Below the pieces are notes generated by a model, which saw only the letters and a program-made list of their open reading frames with translations, was not told where the DNA came from and did not search any database. A stretch of DNA of 64,000 nt from Stenotrophomonas indicatrix. Its GTDB lineage: Bacteria > Pseudomonadota > Gammaproteobacteria > Xanthomonadales > Xanthomonadaceae. Of this stretch, positions 46,444 to 53,101 are shown piece after piece; position 1 is the first letter of the stretch; every line of letters begins with the position of its first letter. The position numbers and the translations under genes are program-made. The stretch spans positions 3,348,001-3,412,000 of the forward strand of contig NZ_PEJS01000001.1 in assembly GCF_002750975.1 (NCBI RefSeq), read 5' to 3'.

Positions 46444-47718
46444 ATGTCCACTCCCTCGCCCAAACCCCTGGTCATCCGCGAGCGCCTTTCCGAAGTGCGC
46501 TACGAAATCCGCGGAGAACTGGCACGGCGAGCCCGGGAGCTGGAAGCGCAGGGCCACAAGCTGATCAAGCTCAACATCGGCAATCCCGGCGCTTTCGGCT
46601 TCCGTGCACCGGAACACCTGCAGCGCGCGATCGCCGATGACATGGGTCGCACCGATCCGTATACCCACCAGCAGGGCTTGCCGGTCGCCCGCGAGGCCAT
46701 CGCCGCCGCCTACGCCCGCCGTGGCGCACCGGATGCCCATCCGGACCGCGTGTTCGTCGGCAACGGTGTCAGCGAGCTGATCGACCTGTCGCTGCGTGCG
46801 CTGCTCAACCCGGGCGATGAAGTGCTGGTGCCCTCGCCGGACTACCCGCTGTGGTCGGCCTCGACCATCCTCAACGATGGCCGCCCGGTGTATTACCGCT
46901 GCGCCGCCGAGAACGGCTTCCAGCCGGACCCGAGCGAGATCGAGACGCTGGTGTCCTCGCGCACCCGCGCCATCGTGCTGATCAATCCGAACAACCCCAG
47001 CGGTGCCAGCTACCCGCGCGAGCTGCTGGAGCAGGTGGTGGAGATCGCGCGCCGCCACAACCTGCTGCTGCTGGTCGATGAGATCTACGACCAGATCCTG
47101 TACGACGACGCGGTGTTCCAGCCGGTCGCACCGCTGGCCGGTGACCATCCCTGCCTGACCTTCGGCGGCCTGAGCAAGGTGCACCGCGCCTGCGGCTGGC
47201 GGGTGGGCTGGGCGCACCTCAGCGGCGACGACGCGCGGCTGGGCGACTTCCGCGCCGCGCTGGACCTGCTGGGCGCGCTGCGCCTGTGCGCCAACGTGCC
47301 GGGCCAGTACGCCATCGACGCCGCAGTGAACGGTCCGGACACCATTTCGGAGCTGTGCGCACCGGGTGGCCGCCTGTATGAAACCCGTCGTGCGGTGATC
47401 GAAGCCTGCGAGGCCAGCGAGCACCTGTCGCTGGTTGCCCCCGCCGGCGCGCTGTATGCGTTCCCGGCCGTGGTCGGTGCCGCTGCCAAGGGCTTCGACG
47501 ATCATAATTTCGCGCTGGACCTGATGAACAACGACGGCGTGCTGGTGGTGCCGGGCTCGAGCTTCAACGTGCCTTACCGCCATCACTTCCGCGTGACCCT
47601 GCTGCCGGAGGCGTCGGTGATGCGCGACGTGTTCGCCCGTATCGACCGCGCCCTCGCCCGCCGTGCCGAAGACGCCACCAAGGTGGTGCCGATGAAGCCC
47701 CGCCGGTCGGTGGCTTGA
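46444..47718 (+). CDS. Class I/II pyridoxal-phosphate aminotransferase, AlaA-like
   Basis: A 424-residue fold-type I aminotransferase close to glutamate-pyruvate transaminase AlaA. The start at 46444 reads MSTPSPKPLVIRERLSEVRY. Key parts are IKLNIGNPGAFGF, the PLP-phosphate loop region VFVGNGVSELIDLSLRALLN, LINPNNPSGASYP, LLVDEIYDQILYDDAVF and the PLP-binding Lys in FGGLSKVHRACGWRVGW. The late FRVTLLPE carries the substrate-binding Arg. It would make alanine from pyruvate and glutamate in the cytosol. The GDSL-hydrolase gene follows after 3 nt. Confidence 0.9.
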   Translation: MSTPSPKPLVIRERLSEVRYEIRGELARRARELEAQGHKLIKLNIGNPGAFGFRAPEHLQRAIADDMGRTDPYTHQQGLPVAREAIAAAYARRGAPDAHPDRVFVGNGVSELIDLSLRALLNPGDEVLVPSPDYPLWSASTILNDGRPVYYRCAAENGFQPDPSEIETLVSSRTRAIVLINPNNPSGASYPRELLEQVVEIARRHNLLLLVDEIYDQILYDDAVFQPVAPLAGDHPCLTFGGLSKVHRACGWRVGWAHLSGDDARLGDFRAALDLLGALRLCANVPGQYAIDAAVNGPDTISELCAPGGRLYETRRAVIEACEASEHLSLVAPAGALYAFPAVVGAAAKGFDDHNFALDLMNNDGVLVVPGSSFNVPYRHHFRVTLLPEASVMRDVFARIDRALARRAEDATKVVPMKPRRSVA

Positions 47719-47721
47719 TCG

Positions 47722-48339
47722 ATGGGCTTGTCGTATCTGGCCCTGGGCGATTCCTACACCATCGGTGAAGCGGTCGCGGTCGACGGCCGCTGGCCGCATC
47801 AGCTCGCCGCCGCCCTGCGCGCGCAGGGCATCGCGCTGGGCGACCCGCAGACCATCGCCACCACCGGCTGGACCACCGACGAGCTCGACGCCGGCATCAA
47901 CGACGTTGCGCCGCAAGGGCCGTTCGACTTCGTCAGCCTGCTGATCGGCGTCAACAACCAGTATCGCGGGCGTCCGCTGGACGAGTACCAGGTGCAGTTC
48001 CAAGCCCTGCTGCAGCGCGCGATTGGTTTTGCCGGCGGCCGTGCGGACCGGGTCCTGGTGCTGTCCTTCCCGGACTGGGGCACCACGCCGTACGGTGCAG
48101 GCAGCGGTCGCGACCTGGGCCAGATCGAACTGGAAACCGACGAGTTCAACGCTGCCGCCGAGGTGATCAGCACCCAGCAGGGCGTGGCCTTCGTCGATAT
48201 CACCGATATCAGCCGCGACACCGGCGCTGACCCGGCGATGATCGCCGAGGATGGCCTGCACCCGTCCGCACGGATGTACGCGCTGTGGAGCGCGCGTGCG
48301 CTGCCGGTGGCCGCACACCTGTTGGGCAGGACGGACTGA
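47722..48339 (+). CDS. SGNH/GDSL hydrolase family protein
   Basis: A 205-residue cytosolic esterase/lipase-like protein. The catalytic Ser is in block I (YLALGDSYTIGEA), the Gly block in TTGWTTDELDAGI, the Asn in LIGVNNQYRG, and the Asp-x-x-His in MIAEDGLHPSARMYALW. All four SGNH blocks are present. There is no signal peptide. It begins 3 nt after the aminotransferase gene and ends 4 nt before the methyltransferase gene, so the three form a tight operon. Substrate unknown. Confidence 0.88.
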   Translation: MGLSYLALGDSYTIGEAVAVDGRWPHQLAAALRAQGIALGDPQTIATTGWTTDELDAGINDVAPQGPFDFVSLLIGVNNQYRGRPLDEYQVQFQALLQRAIGFAGGRADRVLVLSFPDWGTTPYGAGSGRDLGQIELETDEFNAAAEVISTQQGVAFVDITDISRDTGADPAMIAEDGLHPSARMYALWSARALPVAAHLLGRTD

Positions 48340-48343
48340 GACG

Positions 48344-49057
48344 ATGGACGGCACGCCACGGAACGGCACGCCCCTGCCCTGCTCGCCGCTGGATGCCGGG
48401 CAGGCGCGCCTGATCGCCGAGTCCTTCCGGCCGATGCAGGCCTGGGGCAGCCGCCGCGATTACTACTACACGCGCGGCAAGCTGGGCAGCGACCCGCTGT
48501 ATGACGGCGTGCTGCAGCACCTTCCCGATGACGGCCAGCCGGTGCTCGACCTGGGCTGCGGGCTGGGCCTGTTCGCGCATGTGCTGCGCCAGCGCGGTCG
48601 CCAGCAGGGGTACCTCGGGGTGGACGTGGACAGCGACAAGATCGCCCGTGCGCAGCGCGCCGGCAGCGGCCTGGCCGACGTACGGTTCGACTGTCTGGAT
48701 GTGCAGGCGCCGTTGCCGGCGCATGGTGGGCATGTGCTGCTGCTGGATGTGCTGCAGTACCTGGACGAAGCGCCGCAACTGGAGCTGCTGCGCGCGGTGA
48801 GCGCGCGGGTCGCGCCCGGTGGCCGCCTGCTGCTGCGCACACCGCTGGCGACCGGCGACCGCCGCGACCGCACCACGCGGGTGGCTGACCGCCTTGCCTG
48901 GCTGGTCGGCTGGATGGGCACGCAACCGCGCCACTACCCGGATCCGCAGCGGCTGCAGGCCACGCTGGCGGCTGCCGGCATGCAGGTGGCTCCGTTGCGT
49001 CCGCTGCATGGGCGCACGCCGTTCAACAGCTGGTTGCTGGTGGCCGAGCGCTTATAG
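48344..49057 (+). CDS. Class I SAM-dependent methyltransferase
   Basis: A 237-residue methyltransferase starting at 48344 (MDGTPRNGTPLPCSPLDAGQ). The SAM-binding motif I is PVLDLGCGLGLFAHVLRQRG, followed by GVDVDSDKIARAQRA (acidic loop), VLLLDVLQYLDEAPQL and ARVAPGGRLLLRTPL. The last gene of the aminotransferase-hydrolase operon and the last one with host-like GC before the low-GC island. Substrate unknown. Confidence 0.85.
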   Translation: MDGTPRNGTPLPCSPLDAGQARLIAESFRPMQAWGSRRDYYYTRGKLGSDPLYDGVLQHLPDDGQPVLDLGCGLGLFAHVLRQRGRQQGYLGVDVDSDKIARAQRAGSGLADVRFDCLDVQAPLPAHGGHVLLLDVLQYLDEAPQLELLRAVSARVAPGGRLLLRTPLATGDRRDRTTRVADRLAWLVGWMGTQPRHYPDPQRLQATLAAAGMQVAPLRPLHGRTPFNSWLLVAERL

Positions 49058-49167
49058 AGACGCTCTGACGCGGCGACCCGCGTAAGCGAGTCGCAAATGA
49101 CCGCAAGCCGGAACAGAAAAATCCCTTAGGCCCGGCTGAAAGCGACGAACTGAATTCATCCGCACAT

Positions 49168-49335
49168 TCACGATCTCTTGAGTTGCCCTCTGGCGGGGCC
49201 GGCGCTTCGTGCTTCCTGGATTGTTTCAAGCAGCGAAGATAAAGCCGCAATGAAGTCAGAGGCGCCATGACTGACACCATCAACTTTTTCTTCGAAAGCC
49301 AGCAATTCTGCGGAGTTGGAGGAACGCCAGGCGCC
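49168..49335 (-). pseudogene. Possible remnant of a minus-strand gene at the left edge of the island
   Basis: On the minus strand a frame from 49335 to a stop at 49168 encodes a protein-like, helical stretch containing AELLAFEEKVDGVSHGASDF and IAALSSLLETIQEARSAG. A TTG at 49305 would give a 45-residue product, but no good ribosome site is seen, and a stop codon closes the frame upstream. It may be the tail of a gene cut off by the island. A 29-codon frame on the plus strand (49267-49356) overlaps it. The rest of 49058-49555 holds nothing I can assign except the precursor gene's upstream region. Confidence 0.3.
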
Positions 49336-49555
49336 TCACTGCTCCCTTCCACATAATCTCTCAGAGACAGCCCTATCTGCATGGGTAGGGAGAGGCCGTG
49401 ACAGTTCGGTCTGCGGACGACAATTCACGCCCCGCTCTGCGCACCTATCGCAACTCAATGCACAAATCAACAGTCTCGCCATCCAATTGACAGTCCACGC
49501 ACCAACTGGCAAAAAAAAATTGCCCAATGTGGGCTATCAAAAGGACATAAAGCAG

Positions 49556-49720
49556 ATGACTACTCCGGAAAACGTGAGGGTGCTGGGACGACAGGTGGCG
49601 CGCGAGCTGACCCGAGAGGAAATTGACATGGTGTCCGGCGGGAGAAACACCAACTGCAATACGTCCATGCAGTGCATTCAGAACGATGACTTCATTGACA
49701 TCCCACCGACGTTCGGCTAA
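49556..49720 (+). CDS. Putative RiPP precursor peptide with double-glycine leader (graspetide type)
   Basis: A 54-residue peptide. The start at 49556 has AAAGGA 10 nt upstream; an open extension to 49316 lacks this. The leader (residues 1-29) ends ELTREEIDMVSGG, a classical double-glycine site cut by C39 peptidases after Gly29. The 25-residue core has nucleophilic side chains Thr32, Thr36, Ser37, two Cys (34 and 40), and a cluster of acids Asp44, Asp45 and Asp48, ending in a Pro-rich tail. Thr/Ser before a run of Asp is what ATP-grasp enzymes join as esters in graspetides. Ligase and exporter genes follow directly. No family name is assigned; the crosslinks are inference. Confidence 0.75.
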   Translation: MTTPENVRVLGRQVARELTREEIDMVSGGRNTNCNTSMQCIQNDDFIDIPPTFG

Positions 49721-49739
49721 TTCCACCATTCATTAACCG

Positions 49740-49771
49740 GAAAGAGGCGGAAAAACAATTCCGCCTCTTTC
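49740..49771 (+). terminator. Hairpin between precursor and ligase genes (attenuator)
   Basis: A 12-bp perfect stem, GAAAGAGGCGGA / TCCGCCTCTTTC, with an 8-nt A-rich loop, 20 nt after the precursor stop. It can act as a partial terminator that lowers enzyme relative to precursor mRNA, or protect the precursor transcript's 3' end. Confidence 0.7.
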
Positions 49772-49819
49772 TGAAATTCTGGTGAATGTATCGAAGCCAA
49801 TTCTACGGAATATCAAACC

Positions 49820-50932
49820 ATGACAATCCTGATTGTCGGATTCAAGGAAGACATCCACGGAGACGCGGTCTCATGGGCGCTTAATCATCAAAAGATTCCT
49901 CACCATCTCGTTCACTTCTCGAATTTTCCAACACAGCAACCCATAACCATTTCGATATCGAAGGCGGATGATCTTACTCAATCCATAGTGTTCGGGGAAA
50001 CAGACGCCACCAAAGAAAACATTATTAACCTGAGGAATGCCACCGCCATATGGCTAAGAAGACCCAATACATCCGTCTTCGAGCTAAGCGGCGTCCATTC
50101 CGGCGACCTGCACTACGTGGCCGGTGAGTGCCGGTCGTTCTGCGCCGGCCTCATTGCCAACCTCCCAGAAAGCTGCAAATGGATAAACCCTCTGCCCGCT
50201 CACTACGTTGCCGGAAGCAAGGCCCGTCAACTGAATTTGGCCGCCGCTTCGGGTCTCAAAATCCCTACGACCCTGATGAGCAACAGCGCTAGCGAAATCC
50301 GAAAGTTTGTCTCCAGGCAGAAGGGCGGAACAGTGTACAAACCACTTCATCCCGGATTTTGGAATGAGTCCAATCGGTCACTTGTCCAATACACCACCCC
50401 CGTGACCAACGAGATGCTAGAAAACAGCGGAGCACTGGAGCTATGCCCGGGAATATATCAAGAAGAAATTCAAAAAAAATATGAAATTCGAGCAAATTTC
50501 CTTGGATCAAAAATTGTTTCGGCAAAGATAGAATCGCAGGCTCAAGAAAACACAAAATCCGATTGGCGCGTTGACCTGCTGAACAAAGTCTCCATCGAGC
50601 CATATGAAATTCCCGGGGAGATCGCGGACAAAATCGAATGCCTCATGAAGAAAATGAATCTTCGCTTTGGATGCATTGATCTTGTAAGAGACGAGGATGG
50701 AGATTATGTGTTTCTTGAAGTTAACGAGCAGGGGCAGTTCCTCTGGATCGAGGAGAGATGCCCGGAGATAGCGATTCTCGGAGAGTTCTGCGACTTCCTA
50801 TGTCGCGAAAGCGGAATAACCTTCACTCCTGAGCAATGGCCCAATCTTTCCGATTATCTAGCCTCGGAGAGATTCAGCACGACACACAAAATGTCGCTCG
50901 AACTAGAAATAAATCAGGCTCGCGCGCTGTGA
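49820..50932 (+). CDS. ATP-grasp ligase of the microviridin/graspetide maturase type
   Basis: A 370-residue ATP-grasp enzyme, expected to activate Asp/Glu side chains of the precursor as acyl-phosphates and close them onto Thr/Ser (esters) or Lys (amides). Visible features are the nucleotide-binding Lys in TVYKPLHPG (Lys174), YEIRANFLGSKIVSAKIESQ with DWR at 248-250, CIDLVRDEDGDYVFLEVNEQ and GQFLWIEE, carrying the Mg ligands Glu300 and Asn302. The ESQ...DWR...EVN.GQ.LWIE series is the signature of MvdC/MvdD-like maturases. It is slightly longer than usual (about 320-330). Low GC like the neighbours. The stop overlaps the start of the next gene (GTGA). Confidence 0.8.
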   Translation: MTILIVGFKEDIHGDAVSWALNHQKIPHHLVHFSNFPTQQPITISISKADDLTQSIVFGETDATKENIINLRNATAIWLRRPNTSVFELSGVHSGDLHYVAGECRSFCAGLIANLPESCKWINPLPAHYVAGSKARQLNLAAASGLKIPTTLMSNSASEIRKFVSRQKGGTVYKPLHPGFWNESNRSLVQYTTPVTNEMLENSGALELCPGIYQEEIQKKYEIRANFLGSKIVSAKIESQAQENTKSDWRVDLLNKVSIEPYEIPGEIADKIECLMKKMNLRFGCIDLVRDEDGDYVFLEVNEQGQFLWIEERCPEIAILGEFCDFLCRESGITFTPEQWPNLSDYLASERFSTTHKMSLELEINQARAL

Positions 50933-51795
50933 AATCGAGAGCTACAGCTGCGACCATGATGGCAGTGGCGACATTCATCTCCACATTCGCAATAATATAT
51001 TTATTGTTTTTCCACAATCAAGAAGACCCGGCCAACGAAAATTGTGAAGCCGTTCCAACCGCATGGAATAGCATGCCGAGAATCATTATTTTCGGAGAAA
51101 TTCATGGAACAAATGAAGCGCCGCGTTTTGTTGCGGAGCTTGTGTGCAACATTGCCAGAAGCGCACCAGTTACGGTTGGCATCGAACACCCGCCAAGCGA
51201 ACAGTCAACGCTTGATGATTTCATGAAAGCCAAGACCCAAAAGGAGAAAAACGAAGTAATTTCTTCTTCCCCATTCTGGAACCGTGATTTCCAAGACGGA
51301 AAGACTAGTTCTGCGATGCTACAGATGCTGGAGAGGATTAAACAACTAAAGCATACTGGCGCGAAAATTTACATTCGGGCGATAGGGGGTGAGGGACCTG
51401 GTCAAACCGACGAAATTTTTAGAAACATCATGAGTTCGGAGCAAGAATCAGGTACCAAGATCGTAGCACTAGTTGGAAACGGGCACGCAAGAAAGATCCA
51501 CATGCAGGCCGATGCATCCGATAGAAGCAAAACTTCTCCCATCGACCTCAAGGTCATCGAAATAGAATACTCGAGCGGCAGTGCATGGACATGCGCGCCA
51601 ACATGCCAAATCCAGAAATTTGGCCAAGATAATCTCGGTGAGAAAGAAATATCGCTGAAAGTACGGACCTCGCCTGCACACGCAGCTGGGCATCCTGACT
51701 GGATCTATCTTGGTCGGTCACATGCATCCCCCCCGGGGTACCTCAGGGCCCGAACGATAACAGCCAAGCAAATGAGCTATGAATCAGCTGAATAA
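50929..51795 (+). CDS. Membrane-anchored TIKI/TraB-like (GxxH-motif) protein
   Basis: A 288-residue protein starting at a GTG that overlaps the ligase stop (GTGA); the frame is open further upstream, but that would overlap the ligase gene by 97 bp. Residues 11-28 are one membrane segment with the rest probably periplasmic. Motifs are IIIFGEIHGTNEAPRFVAEL (GEIH, 56-59), VGIEHPP (Glu86, His87) and VALVGNGHARKIH (GNGH, 183-186). Paired GxxH motifs are the mark of the TIKI/TraB/ChaN-like superfamily; eukaryotic TIKI is a membrane metalloprotease and enterococcal TraB/PrgY blocks peptide pheromone. A role in immunity or further peptide processing is therefore possible but unproven. Confidence 0.6.
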   Translation: MKSRATAATMMAVATFISTFAIIYLLFFHNQEDPANENCEAVPTAWNSMPRIIIFGEIHGTNEAPRFVAELVCNIARSAPVTVGIEHPPSEQSTLDDFMKAKTQKEKNEVISSSPFWNRDFQDGKTSSAMLQMLERIKQLKHTGAKIYIRAIGGEGPGQTDEIFRNIMSSEQESGTKIVALVGNGHARKIHMQADASDRSKTSPIDLKVIEIEYSSGSAWTCAPTCQIQKFGQDNLGEKEISLKVRTSPAHAAGHPDWIYLGRSHASPPGYLRARTITAKQMSYESAE

Positions 51796-53098
51796 GGACG
51801 CACGTCCCGATATGTCAGCCGAAGGTGGCGCGCAGCTTTTTCGTAAAGAAGCAGTATCTGCAACACGAAGAGATTCGTATGGATGTGTCAGTCCCCCGTT
51901 ACCTAGGCTGGGCTGGCAAACAGCGGCCTTTTCATTCCTAGCAGTTTGCGCCGTCATTGCCGCGATATTTTTTGGAAATGTAGAGCAGAAGGCGCGCGTA
52001 CATGGGCGCATGATTCCGGCCTCGGGGCTAAATTCCACACTATCGCCCGCATCCGGAACAATTATTAAGGCCATCGTCGAAGAAGGGCAATTCGTATCCT
52101 CCGGAGACGTTGTTATGGTCATTTCTACCGACAGGAATGGCTTTTCGTTGGACGGTACAGTTGCAGAAAGAGTAGCCGCATCGCTGCAAAAACAGGCGGC
52201 CGGTCTACGTCAATCTTTTGCTGACCGATCCATCTCAATGCAGCACGAGAAAAATGCATTGCAGGGCCGCGCGGCCATAATTCAGCAGGAGCTGGCTGCG
52301 GCCAAGCGAGAGGTAGAGCTGCGATCTCGGCAGAGCGAGATCGCCTTGGAGAATCTTACGAGAATTCGACCGCTGCAGAAGGAAAGAATACTCAGCGAGA
52401 TCCAGATCCGGCAATATGAGAACACATTGCTCGATGCAGATTCCAGGAAAATTTCCGCTGAAAGAGACGTGTTGCGGCTGAGACGCGAACTGGGAGACAC
52501 CATTGGATTAATCTCCGAACTTCCAGTGACGTTAAGCAATCAGCAGGGTGAAATTGAACTGAAGCTAAAGGATGTCGAACAGAGTATAGCTAAAAATGAT
52601 TTACAGCAGTCCATAGTCGTCAAGGCGTCTATATCAGGGACGATATCAGCCATCGGATTCAATACCGGAGAATCCGTAAGAGAGGGACAACGACTATTTT
52701 CCATTATTCCCGCAGGAGATAGCTTGTATGCAGAGCTATGGGTAAATTCTCGAGCGATGGAACAACTTAGCAATGAAAGCGTCGTGTATATACGTTACGG
52801 CGCCCAGGCAAGAGGACTCCAACGCAGTCAGAAAGGCGAAATTATCGAGCTAGGGAGAACCCCATTTACTCCTTCGGAAATAACCTCAAAAGCGGGATTG
52901 AAATTTGAGCAGCCCGCATTCAGGATTGTGGCAGCCCCTCTTGGAAGTCTTCCCAGAGATAATCTTGACCATATCAACCTTCGCCCTGGCAGTGCCGTAG
53001 AAGCAGACTTGATACTTGGAAGAAAGCACATCTATGAGCTACTTATTCCAGCGCGTAGCGGGAGATTCAACACAAGCGTCGAAAATCGGAGCGATTAG
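51779..53098 (+). CDS. HlyD/CvaA-family peptide-export membrane fusion protein
   Basis: A 439-residue adaptor of the colicin V (CvaA) type that links an inner-membrane ABC exporter to an outer-membrane channel. One membrane segment (FSFLAVCAVIAAIFFGNVEQ, about 50-68) is followed by a lipoyl half (GRMIPASGLNSTLSPASGTI), a long coiled coil (about 130-270, rich in Glu/Lys/Arg/Leu/Gln), then a second lipoyl half (ASISGTISAIGFNTGESVRE) and a beta-barrel. It overlaps the previous gene by 17 nt and ends 3 nt before the exporter start. No TolC-type gene is in the island, so the chromosomal TolC may complete the channel. Confidence 0.87.
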   Translation: MNQLNKDARPDMSAEGGAQLFRKEAVSATRRDSYGCVSPPLPRLGWQTAAFSFLAVCAVIAAIFFGNVEQKARVHGRMIPASGLNSTLSPASGTIIKAIVEEGQFVSSGDVVMVISTDRNGFSLDGTVAERVAASLQKQAAGLRQSFADRSISMQHEKNALQGRAAIIQQELAAAKREVELRSRQSEIALENLTRIRPLQKERILSEIQIRQYENTLLDADSRKISAERDVLRLRRELGDTIGLISELPVTLSNQQGEIELKLKDVEQSIAKNDLQQSIVVKASISGTISAIGFNTGESVREGQRLFSIIPAGDSLYAELWVNSRAMEQLSNESVVYIRYGAQARGLQRSQKGEIIELGRTPFTPSEITSKAGLKFEQPAFRIVAAPLGSLPRDNLDHINLRPGSAVEADLILGRKHIYELLIPARSGRFNTSVENRSD

Positions 53099-53101
53099 TT
53101 G

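Noticed and set aside
49023..49382. A 119-residue minus-strand frame covering the left edge of the island
   Set aside because: It runs into the methyltransferase coding sequence, has low-complexity Ser/Arg/Pro composition at its end and no ribosome site; a different minus frame (49168-49335) is more protein-like.
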